From Clostridia bacterium (lineage in GTDB: Bacteria > Bacillota > Clostridia > Christensenellales > Aristaeellaceae), in assembly GCA_017447185.1 (NCBI GenBank), contig JAFSOC010000004.1, forward strand, positions 20,399-84,398: a stretch of 64,000 bases of DNA. Direction: 5' to 3'. This document shows positions 25,372-34,312 of the stretch, in pieces (the first letter of the stretch is position 1; each line of letters begins with the position of its first letter). The notes under the pieces are model-generated. The model was given only the letters and a program-made list of their open reading frames with translations. It did not search any database and was not told where the DNA came from. Position numbers and translations under genes: made by a program.

Positions 25372-26703
25372 TTATTTTGTCAGTGTGAAGCTGAAGCTGG
25401 CTGCCAGCTTGCCGTTGATATACATGCTCACATCGTAGGTTCCGGCCGGGATATTTTCATCCATCATATCCAGCAGCCCGGAATCCTTCATCGTCACGTA
25501 CCATTCGTCCTTCTCGTTGTATTCCGGCAGGTAATACCAGGAGCTTTCATAGCGGTAGTTGTTCCCGTCCGGAGCCGTCATGGCAATCAGCAGCGATAAG
25601 CCGGAAATCTCCTTCTCCACCTCGTAGGAGGACACGGAGTAGATGCAGCAGCGGTCGCTGCGGAGCAGCTCCTCCGTCACATCGGTCACCACGGTCGGCA
25701 TTGTGTCGGAGGTGGCGCCCTTCGGCAGTTCGCCGAGAGCGAAGGTCAGTTGGCGGAAGGAATGGTCCGTCATCGGTTCCGCTTCCGGCAGGGTGATGAC
25801 CGCATACTGGTCCGGCAGGCTGTCCGGCTGATTTGCAAACACAGCCAGTCCGGCCACATACGTCCTTCCGGGCGTCAGCACCATTCTCAGTGTTTTCTGG
25901 TTGTGCTCGATTTCCATAAAGGTCAGGTAGCTGGATGCCATGTCCGCCACGATGTGGTACAGCTTCTCGCCTTCCCCGATCTCCGGCAGCTGCACTTCCG
26001 ACCAGTCAAACACGACCACATTCCCGTTGACGGTTGTCTTGTATCCTTCCGGTGCCGTTCCCGTCTCCGGCCCGTTCAGCAGCGCATCCGCTTCCTGCAG
26101 GCAGGCGTTGATGGACGGAATTGTCAGCGCGAGATAGCGGTTCTGGCCTTCCGCGTATTCCGATATGATCACGCCCGCCAGCTTTCCGTCCCAGGTGATC
26201 ACGGGGGAGCCCGGCGCCGTGTCCCCGCTCAGGGTCAGCAGCATGGCTTCCCGGTTCTTCCACTTCGTCACGGACAGGTCATATACCGCCCGGTTGATGC
26301 GGGACTGCATCCAGTCTCCGGACCGGACCAGCAGGTCATCCGCCTGCACCGACCGGGCTGCTTCCAGGAAGGGGAACGCGGGAATCCCCTGCGCCTTCTC
26401 CTCCGTCTCATGCAGCAGCACCGCCACCGTTCCCTGGCCCGTCTTCATCATGACGGCAACTTCCCGGAGGGTGTTCCCGTCCCAGATCTCCAGCTTGTCC
26501 GGATTGTCCGGGAGTCCGGCGGCCGAAGTGATCGTCACCCCGTCTGCCACCGGAATTGCGGAGCAGACCCAGTTCTTTCCGCTTTCCGTCACTTCGTATA
26601 CATCGTACAGGTCCGGGATCCCCTCAGTGGATTCCGCCCAGGCTCCGGCCGCTGCGCACAGCAGCACCAGCGCGGTCAGAAGCGCGGTCCATTTCTTCAT
26701 CAT
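25372..26703 (-). CDS. Secreted trypsin-fold protein, probably inactive
   Basis: A 443-residue protein with a signal peptide (MMKKWTALLTALVLLCAAAGAWA). Residues about 30-215 resemble an S1C/HtrA-like chymotrypsin fold: TITSAAGL where active proteases have TAAH, then GQGTVAVLL where DxAxL is expected, and finally GDTAPGSPVITWDGKLAGVI, which retains the Ser-containing GSPV segment. The catalytic His and Asp appear to be lost, so it is likely a binding protein. The C-terminal 200 residues are beta-rich and unassigned. It sits between smc and lysA with gaps of 33 and 16 bases. Confidence 0.6.
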   Translation of the reverse strand: MMKKWTALLTALVLLCAAAGAWAESTEGIPDLYDVYEVTESGKNWVCSAIPVADGVTITSAAGLPDNPDKLEIWDGNTLREVAVMMKTGQGTVAVLLHETEEKAQGIPAFPFLEAARSVQADDLLVRSGDWMQSRINRAVYDLSVTKWKNREAMLLTLSGDTAPGSPVITWDGKLAGVIISEYAEGQNRYLALTIPSINACLQEADALLNGPETGTAPEGYKTTVNGNVVVFDWSEVQLPEIGEGEKLYHIVADMASSYLTFMEIEHNQKTLRMVLTPGRTYVAGLAVFANQPDSLPDQYAVITLPEAEPMTDHSFRQLTFALGELPKGATSDTMPTVVTDVTEELLRSDRCCIYSVSSYEVEKEISGLSLLIAMTAPDGNNYRYESSWYYLPEYNEKDEWYVTMKDSGLLDMMDENIPAGTYDVSMYINGKLAASFSFTLTK

Positions 26704-26736
26704 TGTTATTCCTCCTGTATCGTCAGGCCGGCAGCC

Positions 26737-29700
26737 TTATTCGTGATAATCCTGCAGGGATACGGAGACCATCCGGCTCACGCCCTGCTCCTCCATTGCG
26801 ACGCCGTACAGTCCGTTGGCCCGCTCCATGGTTCCCTTCCGGTGGGTAATGACCACGAACTGGGTGGACTTGGAATACTCCGCCAGGTAATCCGCAAAAT
26901 AGCCGATGTTCGCATCGTCCAGCGCCGCTTCGATTTCGTCCAGGATACAGAAGGGCGTGGGCTTCAGCTTCAGCGTGGCAAACAGGATCGCGATGGCGGT
27001 CAGCGCCTTCTCGCCGCCGGACAGCAGCGACAGCAGCTGGAGTTTCTTTCCCGGCGGCTGCGCGTTGATCTCGATGCCGCAGTTCAGCGGGTCATTCGGG
27101 TCCGTCAGCTGCAGCTCCGCGTGTCCGCCGCCAAACAGCCGCTCAAAGGTTTCGGTAAAGAATCCCTGCAGCAGCGAGAAGCGCTCCACAAAGGTTTCCT
27201 TCATCTGTTCCAGCAGCCGGGCGATCAGGTCCCGCAGGTCCTTCTCGGCCTTTTCCAGGTCCTCCCGCTGCACATACATCTCGTCGTACCGCGCCTTGGT
27301 GGATGCGTATTCCTCCACCGCGTGCACGTTCACCGGGCCCAGGGCCCGGATCTCCGCGGACAGCTGCGCGGCCTGCCGGTCCGCCTCCGTCACGTTGATT
27401 CCCTCCGGCCGGCGGAATTCCTCCGCTCCCGCGTAGGTCACCTCGTACATGTTCCAGATCCGGTCCTGCATTGCCTTCAGGTCGCCTTCCGTCCGCGACC
27501 GGGCCAGTTCCAGCCGGTGGGCCCTGTCGCTGTCGCGGCTGAAGGACTGGTGCAGTCCCTCCATCTCCGTCAGCAGCTCCCGCAACAGGTTCTGCCGGCC
27601 CGTGCGCGTTTCTTCCAGTTCCGCGGTGATCCGTTCGCGCCCGGCCTGCTCCCCGGTGGCTTCGTCCACGGCTTTGCGCAGTTCCGCTTCTTTTTCGCTT
27701 TCCGCCTCATCCTGCGCGCTGAGCGCTGCCAGGGCAGCCTTCCGCTGCTCCTGTTCCCGGGTGATCCGCTCCTGCTCCTGCTCCAGGCGGGCCTTGTCCC
27801 GCTGCAGGATTTCCAGTTCATGCTGCAGGTCGTTCACCGCCAGCGTCAGGCGCATGGTTTCCGCCGCCAGCTCCTCGGCGTTCTGCCGGGCTTCCGCGGC
27901 GGACTGCTGGAGCGCGGCCGCTTCCTTTTCCATCTCGCCGTGGGTCTCCTCGGTCTTTTCCGTCTGGTCGTCCGCCATGGACAGCTGTTCCCGGATCTGC
28001 AGGATGGATTCCATCAGCTGCTCCCGGGCCGCTTCCGTCTCGCCGACCCGCAGCTGGTGCGTCCGCTGTTCGTCCTCGGCGCTCTGCAGGCGCTCGGTTT
28101 CCCGCGCCACGGCAATTTCCTGCTGGTGCAGCTCTTCCAGTGCTTCCGCGGACCGGTTCTTCAGGCTGTCCTTTTCCGCCTGCCCGTCCCGCATGCATTT
28201 CAGCAGCCGTTCCAGCTCGTCCTGTCCCTTGTTCAGGGCTTCCGTCAGTTCCTTCAGTTCCCGCTCCCGGGAGAACAGGTTCATGCTCCGGGAGGATACG
28301 GATCCGCCCGTCATCGATCCGCCGGAATGGATCACGTCGCCCTGCAGCGTCACCAGGCGGAATTCATGTCCGCCCTTCCGCATGATCGCGATGCCGTGGG
28401 CCAGGTTGTCCGCCACAACGGTGCGCCCCAGCAGGTTCTCCACAACGCCGCGGTAGTGCGCGTCGCAGGATACCAGCTCCGAGGCCACGCCCAGGGCGCC
28501 GGGCATGGTCAGCACTTCCCGCTCCCTGTCCGTCAGCACCCGGGGGCGTACGGTCGTCACCGGCAGGAACGTAGCCCGGCCCAGCCGGTTGGTCCGCAGG
28601 AATTCGATCAGCGTCTTGGCGGTTTCCTCGTCCTCTGTCACCACGTTCTGTTGCGCGTTGCCCAGCACCATGTCCATGGCGGTTTCATATTCCCGGGGCA
28701 CGTCCAGCAGCCGGTTCAGGGGGCCGTAGACCTTGTCCATGCCCTCTTCCTGGGCATAGCGAACTACGGACCGCACCGAGTTTGCGTATCCTTCCATTTC
28801 CCGGGACATTTCATCCAGCAGTTTCTGCCGGGATTCCATATCCCGCATCTCCGCCAGTTTTTCGTCATAATCCTTCCGGGCCCGGATCACGGAGGCGTCC
28901 GCTTCTTCCAGCTGGGCGCGCACATCCTGCACGTCCTTTGCCAGGCGGTTCTGCTTCTCCTGTTCCGCCTGCAGGCGCTCCCGCGCTTCCTTCACCGTGT
29001 CGTCCAGGTCCAGCCCGGCGCACTTCATGGCCTCACAGGTTTCCGTAACCTCCTGCAGCCGTTCCTCCATGGTGGTCAGCATGGTTTTCAGGCGGGTCTG
29101 GTCGTTCAGGGCGGCCGTACGCCGGTTGATGGCGTCCATCATGGCCGTCTTCTGCGCTTCCAGCTTTTCTTCCCGTTCGTCCTGCGTCCTGCGAGCCTCT
29201 TCCTCCGCCTGTTTCGCCTTTTCCAGGGCCTCGGTCTGCTGCTGCAGCACGCCGGAGCGCGTCTCCGTTCCGCTGCCGCTTTCCTCGGCCATCCGGCCCA
29301 GCTCCTCCAGGCGCTCGCCGTTCAGGCGCATTTCTTCCTCAATGCGTTCCCGGTTTTCCTGCCGGCTGCGCTTCCGCTCCTCCGCGGCATGCAGCGCGTC
29401 ACCCGCCGCATGGACCGCTTCCATGCCGGCCAGCATTGCCGCGTGCGCTTCGGAGATTTTCCCGTCCAGTTCAGTGATCTCCGCCTGCTTCCGGTCGCGC
29501 TCCTGCGCCTTTTCCTGCAGCGTGATCTCCGTCTGCTCCAGCACAGCCTTCAGGCCCTGCAAGTCCTGGTCGTAATCCCGGAGCTTTGCTTCCATCTTGT
29601 CCGACCGGACCAGGAACAGGTTCAGGTCCAGTTCCTTCAGTTCCTCCGCCAGGGTCATGTATTCCCGCGCGTTTTTCGACTGTTCCTCCAGCGGGCCCAG

Positions 29701-30303
29701 CTGGCGCTTCAATTCGTCCAGGATATCGTCAATCCGGGTGATGTTCTCCAGCGTCCGGGTCAGCTTCCGGTCCGCTTCTTCCTTCCGGGCCTTGAATTTG
29801 ACAATGCCCGCCGCTTCCTCGAACACCAGGCGCCGGTCCTCGCCCTTGCGGGAAAGGATCTCGTCAATCCGGCCCTGCCCGATGATGGAATAGCCTTCCC
29901 GGCCGATACCGGTGTCCCGGAACAGGTCTACCACGTCCTTCAGGCGGCAGGAGGAGCGGTTCAAGAAATATTCGCTGTCCCCGCTGCGGTATACCCGGCG
30001 GGTGACCATGATTTCGGAGTATTCCAGTGGCAGGGAATGATCCTCGTTATCGAAAACCAGGGAAACTTCGCAGTAGCTCAGCGGCTTGCGCGTCTGCGTT
30101 CCGCTGAAAATCACGTCCTGCATGCTGGCGCCGCGCAGGGTCTTGGCACTTTGCTCGCCCAGGACCCAGCGCACCGCGTCGCCGATATTGCTTTTTCCGG
30201 AGCCATTGGGACCGACGATCGCCGTGATGCCTTCATTGAAGACGATCTCTGTCCGCTGGGCAAAAGACTTGAATCCGTACAGCTCCAGTTTCTTTAATCG
30301 CAT
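26737..30303 (-). CDS. smc: Chromosome segregation protein SMC
   Basis: A 1188-residue SMC ATPase that organises and segregates the nucleoid with ScpA/ScpB. Walker A GPNGSGKS is at residues 31-38. Two long coiled coils flank a hinge near the middle (MVLGNAQQNVVT, then GGSMTGGS). The C-terminal head has the signature LLSGGEKALTAIAILFA and Walker B CILDEIEAALDD. Length is typical of bacterial SMC. The opposite strand contains a 1515-codon open frame that is only a shadow of this biased coding sequence. It is the first gene of a minus-strand series with the trypsin-like gene and lysA. Confidence 0.97.
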   Translation of the reverse strand: MRLKKLELYGFKSFAQRTEIVFNEGITAIVGPNGSGKSNIGDAVRWVLGEQSAKTLRGASMQDVIFSGTQTRKPLSYCEVSLVFDNEDHSLPLEYSEIMVTRRVYRSGDSEYFLNRSSCRLKDVVDLFRDTGIGREGYSIIGQGRIDEILSRKGEDRRLVFEEAAGIVKFKARKEEADRKLTRTLENITRIDDILDELKRQLGPLEEQSKNAREYMTLAEELKELDLNLFLVRSDKMEAKLRDYDQDLQGLKAVLEQTEITLQEKAQERDRKQAEITELDGKISEAHAAMLAGMEAVHAAGDALHAAEERKRSRQENRERIEEEMRLNGERLEELGRMAEESGSGTETRSGVLQQQTEALEKAKQAEEEARRTQDEREEKLEAQKTAMMDAINRRTAALNDQTRLKTMLTTMEERLQEVTETCEAMKCAGLDLDDTVKEARERLQAEQEKQNRLAKDVQDVRAQLEEADASVIRARKDYDEKLAEMRDMESRQKLLDEMSREMEGYANSVRSVVRYAQEEGMDKVYGPLNRLLDVPREYETAMDMVLGNAQQNVVTEDEETAKTLIEFLRTNRLGRATFLPVTTVRPRVLTDREREVLTMPGALGVASELVSCDAHYRGVVENLLGRTVVADNLAHGIAIMRKGGHEFRLVTLQGDVIHSGGSMTGGSVSSRSMNLFSRERELKELTEALNKGQDELERLLKCMRDGQAEKDSLKNRSAEALEELHQQEIAVARETERLQSAEDEQRTHQLRVGETEAAREQLMESILQIREQLSMADDQTEKTEETHGEMEKEAAALQQSAAEARQNAEELAAETMRLTLAVNDLQHELEILQRDKARLEQEQERITREQEQRKAALAALSAQDEAESEKEAELRKAVDEATGEQAGRERITAELEETRTGRQNLLRELLTEMEGLHQSFSRDSDRAHRLELARSRTEGDLKAMQDRIWNMYEVTYAGAEEFRRPEGINVTEADRQAAQLSAEIRALGPVNVHAVEEYASTKARYDEMYVQREDLEKAEKDLRDLIARLLEQMKETFVERFSLLQGFFTETFERLFGGGHAELQLTDPNDPLNCGIEINAQPPGKKLQLLSLLSGGEKALTAIAILFATLKLKPTPFCILDEIEAALDDANIGYFADYLAEYSKSTQFVVITHRKGTMERANGLYGVAMEEQGVSRMVSVSLQDYHE

Positions 30304-30399
30304 AGTTCCTCCAGATCGTTCCGTGCCGTATGCACGAACACTTTATTATACCATGAATGCCCTCCTGGAAAAAGCCTGACAACATCAAAAATACATGGC

Positions 30400-30427
30400 T
30401 TGACTTTGTCCCCCATCGTTGTAAAAT
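30400..30427 (+). promoter_or_regulatory. Probable promoter of the MATE gene
   Basis: TTGACT (30400-30405) and TAAAAT (30422-30427) with a 16-base spacer, about 45 bases before the ATG. Confidence 0.55.
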
Positions 30428-30472
30428 GGTCCCTGTGCAAGAATGATCAAGGGATTGAGGTTTTCCTGATTT

Positions 30473-31879
30473 ATGCTGAAACGGTATATCGGTACCAAAG
30501 CTTTCTATAAAAGTGTACTGACTCTCCTGATTCCCATTATCATCCAGCAGTTCATCACTTCCTTCGTTTCCCTGCTGGACAATGTGATGGTGGGCAGCCT
30601 GGGAACGGAAGCCATTTCCGCCGCCTCCATTGCCAATCAGGTGATGCTCGTTTTCAACCTGGCTATTTTCGGCGGCATGAGCGGCGCCAGCATCTTCGGC
30701 GCCCAGTTCTACGGCAAGGGCGATATGGACGGCATGCGCTATACCTTCCGGTATAAGATGTATTTCGGCGTGCTTTGCAGCGCCGCCGCCATCCTGGTCT
30801 ATCTCCTCTGCGGACAAAACTTCATTGATTCCTTCCTCCGGGGCGAAAGCAACGGCGGAGACATGGCGCTTACCCTGCGCAGCGGCTGCAACTACCTGAA
30901 CATCATGCTCTGGGGCCTTCCGCCCTTCGCGCTGGTCCAGGTCTATGCCGGCACCCTCCGTGAGTCCGGGGAAACCCGGGCCCCCATGTTCGCCGGCATC
31001 TGCGCCATCCTCACCAACCTGCTTGGCAACTGGATCCTGATCTTCGGCAATCTCGGCGCGCCGGCCATGGGCGTGGAAGGCGCCGCCATCGCCACCGTCA
31101 TCTCCCGCTATGTGGAGCTGCTGATTGTGGTCATTCACGCACACCGCCATACCGACCGCTATATCTTTATCGCCGGCGCTTACAAGAGCGCCTACGTGCC
31201 CGGCAAGCTGGTCCTGCGCATCACCCGCACCGCGGCGCCCCTGCTTGTCAATGAAATCCTCTGGTCCCTGGGCATGACCTTCATCAATCAGTTCTACTCC
31301 TCCCGCGGGCTGAACGCCGTGGCCGCGCTGAACATCAACGGTACCGCCTTCAACCTCTTCTGCGTCATCATGTTCGCCATGGGCAGCGCGGTTTCCATCA
31401 TGGTGGGCCAGCGCCTCGGCGCCGGCAAGATGGAGGAGGCCCGGGATGTGGACCGCAAGCTGATCTTCCTGACGGAGGTTGTCCATGTCATTATGGGCGG
31501 CCTGCTGATCCTGGTTTCCCCGCTGATCCCCCGGCTGTACAACGTCAGCGCCGAAGTGCAGGACCTTACCCGCCAGCTGCTGGTCATCGTCGGCATGACC
31601 CTGCCGATCCATTCCTTCGCCCATGTGGCGTATTTCACCATCCGCTCCGGCGGGCGCACGGTCATCACCTTCTTCTTTGACGCGGTCTACACCTGGGCCG
31701 TCACGGTGCTGCTGGCCTTCCTGCTCACCCGGTATACGGACTGGCCCATCGTGAATATCTACTTCTGCGTCATGTTTATCGATATCGTGAAGGTGATAAT
31801 CGGCCTGCTGATGATCCGCTCCGGCTTTTGGGTCCGGAATGTGGTCAACGATCCGAAGCCGGAACCGGATCGGGAGTAG
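30473..31879 (+). CDS. MATE family efflux transporter
   Basis: A 468-residue membrane protein with about twelve hydrophobic segments in two related halves, typical of MATE Na+- or H+-coupled drug/metabolite exporters. The N-terminal PIIIQQFITSFVSLLDNVMVGSLG is the characteristic first helix region, and the second half begins near PLLVNEILWSLG. Its substrate cannot be told. The Shine-Dalgarno is weak (TGAGG about 12 bases upstream), so the start is less certain. Divergent from smc, with its own promoter. Confidence 0.9.
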   Translation: MLKRYIGTKAFYKSVLTLLIPIIIQQFITSFVSLLDNVMVGSLGTEAISAASIANQVMLVFNLAIFGGMSGASIFGAQFYGKGDMDGMRYTFRYKMYFGVLCSAAAILVYLLCGQNFIDSFLRGESNGGDMALTLRSGCNYLNIMLWGLPPFALVQVYAGTLRESGETRAPMFAGICAILTNLLGNWILIFGNLGAPAMGVEGAAIATVISRYVELLIVVIHAHRHTDRYIFIAGAYKSAYVPGKLVLRITRTAAPLLVNEILWSLGMTFINQFYSSRGLNAVAALNINGTAFNLFCVIMFAMGSAVSIMVGQRLGAGKMEEARDVDRKLIFLTEVVHVIMGGLLILVSPLIPRLYNVSAEVQDLTRQLLVIVGMTLPIHSFAHVAYFTIRSGGRTVITFFFDAVYTWAVTVLLAFLLTRYTDWPIVNIYFCVMFIDIVKVIIGLLMIRSGFWVRNVVNDPKPEPDRE

Positions 31880-31891
31880 ACCTCCCCGGTC

Positions 31892-31919
31892 TTGTATTTT
31901 TCCGTTGATCCGTTATAAT
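31892..31919 (+). promoter_or_regulatory. Promoter of the malic enzyme gene
   Basis: TTGTAT (31892-31897) and perfect TATAAT (31914-31919), 16-base spacer. This rules out translation from the frame's upstream ATG at 31918. Confidence 0.65.
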
Positions 31920-31956
31920 GTTTCCCGCTGAAACCTTTATGAAGGAGGGCACTTCA

Positions 31957-33126
31957 TTGAATTACGCTGAGGAATCCCTGCGCCTGCACGGCGAATGGAA
32001 CGGGAAAATCGAAGTCGTTTCCCGCGTCCCCGTTAAAACCAAGGAAGACCTTTCCCTGGCCTACACTCCCGGTGTGGCCCAGCCCTGCCTGGAAATCCAG
32101 AAGGATTACGATAAGTCCTTCACCCTGACCCGGCGGAGCAACCTGGTCGCCGTCATTACCGACGGCACCGCGGTCCTCGGCCTCGGGGATATCGGTCCGG
32201 AAGCCGGCATGCCGGTCATGGAAGGCAAGTGCGCCCTCTTCAAGGCCTTTGGCGATGTGGATGCCTTCCCCATCTGCGTCCGCAGCAAGGATGTGGATGA
32301 AATCGTCCGCACGGTTTACCTGATCTCCGGTTCCTTCGGCGGCATCAACCTGGAGGATATCGCCGCCCCCCGCTGCTTCGAAATCGAGCGGAAGCTGAAG
32401 GAAATCTGCGATATCCCGATTTTCCATGACGATCAGCACGGCACCGCCGTGGTTGTGGGCGCCGCCCTGCTCAACGCCCTGAAGGTCACCGGCAGGCAGA
32501 TCGGCGACATCAAAGTCGTCATCAACGGTGCCGGCAGCGCCGGTATCGCCATTGCGTACCATATTATGGCCCTCGGCGTGAAGCACCTGAAGGTGGTGGA
32601 CAGCAAGGGCATCCTGGCGGATCCGGAAAACCCGAATCCCGCCAAGGCCGAAATGGCAAAGATCACCAATCCGGAAAAGTTCACCGGCAAGCTGGCGGAC
32701 GCGCTTTCCGGCGCGGATGTGTTCATCGGCGTCAGCGCGCCCCACGTGGTCACGAAGGAAATGATTCAGTCCATGGCAAAGGATCCCATCGTCCTGGCCA
32801 TGGCCAACCCCGTTCCGGAAATTGAGCCGAAGGACGCGCTGGAAGCCGGCGCGGCCGTCGTCGGCACCGGCCGGAGCGACCATCCGAACCAAATCAATAA
32901 CGTGCTCGTCTTCCCCGGCCTGTTCCGCGGCGCCCTGGATGTCCGTGCCCGGGATATCAACCAGGCCATGAAGCTGGCCGCCTCCCATGCCCTGGCGGAC
33001 CTGGTTTCCCCGGAAGAGCTGAACCGTGAATATGTCCTGCCCGCCCCCTTCGATCCCCGGGTCGGCCCGGCTGTCGCCAGGGCGGTTGCCCAGGCCGCGA
33101 GGGACAGCGGCGTGGCCCGTATTTAA
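31957..33126 (+). CDS. NAD(P)-dependent malic enzyme
   Basis: A 389-residue malic enzyme of the short prokaryotic type, converting L-malate to pyruvate and CO2 with reduction of NAD(P). Motifs: SLAYTPGVAQPC, the catalytic Lys region MPVMEGKC, the metal-binding IPIFHDDQHGTA, and the dinucleotide fold INGAGSAGIAIA. It lacks the phosphotransacetylase domain found in some Gram-negative homologues. The start is TTG at 31957 with AAGGAGGG seven bases upstream. It has its own promoter, and the Dabb gene follows after 18 bases. Confidence 0.94.
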   Translation: MNYAEESLRLHGEWNGKIEVVSRVPVKTKEDLSLAYTPGVAQPCLEIQKDYDKSFTLTRRSNLVAVITDGTAVLGLGDIGPEAGMPVMEGKCALFKAFGDVDAFPICVRSKDVDEIVRTVYLISGSFGGINLEDIAAPRCFEIERKLKEICDIPIFHDDQHGTAVVVGAALLNALKVTGRQIGDIKVVINGAGSAGIAIAYHIMALGVKHLKVVDSKGILADPENPNPAKAEMAKITNPEKFTGKLADALSGADVFIGVSAPHVVTKEMIQSMAKDPIVLAMANPVPEIEPKDALEAGAAVVGTGRSDHPNQINNVLVFPGLFRGALDVRARDINQAMKLAASHALADLVSPEELNREYVLPAPFDPRVGPAVARAVAQAARDSGVARI

Positions 33127-33144
33127 TTAAAGGAGGAGAAGCCG

Positions 33145-33438
33145 ATGGTACGTCATATCGTTCTGTTTAAGATCAAGGAGGAATATAAGGCGGCTATCCC
33201 GGACATGGTGGAGAAGTTCTACGCCATGAAGGGAAAGATCGAAGGCATGGTCAGCCTGGAGGCCGGTGCGGATTTCCTGCAAAGCGACCGTTCCTATGAC
33301 GTAGCCCTGATCACGGAGTTCGTCAGCCGCGAAGCCCTGGAAGCTTACCAGACCCATCCGGTTCACCTGCCGGTGAAAAAGCGCATGGGCGAGGTGCGGA
33401 TCTCCTCCGTCGCCTGCGACTACGAGATTCCGGAATAA
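33145..33438 (+). CDS. Dabb (stress-responsive alpha/beta barrel) family protein
   Basis: A 97-residue Dabb-domain protein, a dimeric ferredoxin-like fold. It begins MVRHIVLFKIKE, with the family's conserved His-Ile/Val start, and contains YDVALITEF and YQTHPVH. Bacterial members are mostly of unknown function. AAAGGAGGAG precedes the ATG. Likely co-transcribed with the malic enzyme. Confidence 0.88.
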   Translation: MVRHIVLFKIKEEYKAAIPDMVEKFYAMKGKIEGMVSLEAGADFLQSDRSYDVALITEFVSREALEAYQTHPVHLPVKKRMGEVRISSVACDYEIPE

Positions 33439-33449
33439 TCCCTCCCCCT

Positions 33450-33500
33450 TGTCATCCTGAGCGCAGTGCTGCGAAGCAGCACGGAGTCGAAGGATCTCAC
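33450..33500. repeat. REP-like intergenic palindromic element
   Basis: The unit opens with TGTCATCCTGAGCGCAG and closes with GGAGTCGAAGGATCTCA. Its centre is a 7-bp perfect hairpin, GTGCTGC-GAA-GCAGCAC. The opening and closing words match a short intergenic repeat I recognise from many bacterial phyla. Only one copy is present in this window. Confidence 0.6.
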
Positions 33501-33533
33501 TGTCGGGTTCATCCTGCTGAATCGTATCAAAAA

Positions 33534-33565
33534 AACTGCTCCGATCGCTCGGAGCAGTTTTCTTT
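33534..33565. terminator. Terminator shared by the Dabb and rpsR units
   Basis: An 11-bp perfect stem, AACTGCTCCGA (33534-33544) with TCGGAGCAGTT (33549-33559), has T-rich flanks on both strands. Confidence 0.88.
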
Positions 33566-33571
33566 GTGAAC

Positions 33572-33829
33572 TCAATCAACCGTGTAGGGCATCAGCGCGA
33601 TGGCACGTGCGCGCTTGATGGCCTCGCTCAGCTGACGCTGATGCTTGGCACAGTTGCCGCTCATCCGGCGGGGCAGGATCTTGCCGCGCTCATTGGTGAA
33701 GCGGCGCAGGCGATTGACATCCTTGTAATCGATGAATTCAATCTTATCGACACAGAAGGTGCAGACCTTCCGGCGGGGACGGCGTCCTCCGCGGGGGCGC
33801 GGCCTTCTTTCGCCACGATCTTCAGACAT
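33572..33829 (-). CDS. rpsR: 30S ribosomal protein S18
   Basis: An 85-residue S18 protein of the small ribosomal subunit, partner of S6. An Arg/Pro-rich N-terminal tail (residues 1-20) is followed by KVCTFCVDK and GNCAKHQ. That C-x2-C plus C-x2-H set indicates the zinc-binding (C+) paralogue form. It is the last gene of the rpsF-ssb-rpsR operon and ends at the shared terminator. Confidence 0.97.
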   Translation of the reverse strand: MSEDRGERRPRPRGGRRPRRKVCTFCVDKIEFIDYKDVNRLRRFTNERGKILPRRMSGNCAKHQRQLSEAIKRARAIALMPYTVD

Positions 33830-33853
33830 AGGGCTTAACCTCCTTACTCAGCG

Positions 33854-34291
33854 TTAGAAAGGCAGTTCATCGGTCTCCACAGCGGTGAAGCCGGCTGCCT
33901 GGGGTTCTGCAGAGGGAGCATCAGCCGCAGCGGGGGCACTGTAGCCGCCGGCAGCTTCTGCGTCGTTGCGGGAAGAAAGGAATTCAACTTCATCAGCGGT
34001 CACTTCCAGGCTGGCGCGGGTTGTCCCGTCGTTTGCCTGATAGGTGCGGACGCTGACCGGCCCGACTACGCAGACCTTCCGGCCCTTGGCCAGATACTTC
34101 GCACACAGTTCGCCGCGTTCACGCCAGGCGGATACACGGAAGAAATCAGCTTCCGGCTGTCCGTTCTGGGCATCCCGGTTACGGTTCCTGCGGTTCACCG
34201 CGACGGTGAAGTCACAGACGTTGACGCCGGCGGATGTGGTACGCAGTTCAGGATCACGTGTCAGATTTCCGATAATAGTCAGCTTATTCAT
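33854..34291 (-). CDS. ssb: Single-stranded DNA-binding protein
   Basis: A 145-residue SSB. The OB fold spans about residues 1-105 (MNKLTIIGNLTRDPELRTT start, DFFRVSAWRERGELCAKYLAKGRKV). A short Ala/Pro-rich linker leads to the acidic tip ending DELPF, the docking peptide for replication and repair partners. It lies between rpsF and rpsR with gaps of about 21 and 24 bases, the conserved Firmicutes arrangement. Confidence 0.96.
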   Translation of the reverse strand: MNKLTIIGNLTRDPELRTTSAGVNVCDFTVAVNRRNRNRDAQNGQPEADFFRVSAWRERGELCAKYLAKGRKVCVVGPVSVRTYQANDGTTRASLEVTADEVEFLSSRNDAEAAGGYSAPAAADAPSAEPQAAGFTAVETDELPF

Positions 34292-34312
34292 TCTTTCTTC
34301 TCCTCTTGGATC

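Noticed and set aside
25750-30297. A 1515-codon open frame on the plus strand opposite smc
   Set aside because: It is the antisense of a complete, motif-bearing SMC. High GC and biased third positions keep the reverse frame open; the translation is low-complexity and has no ribosome site.
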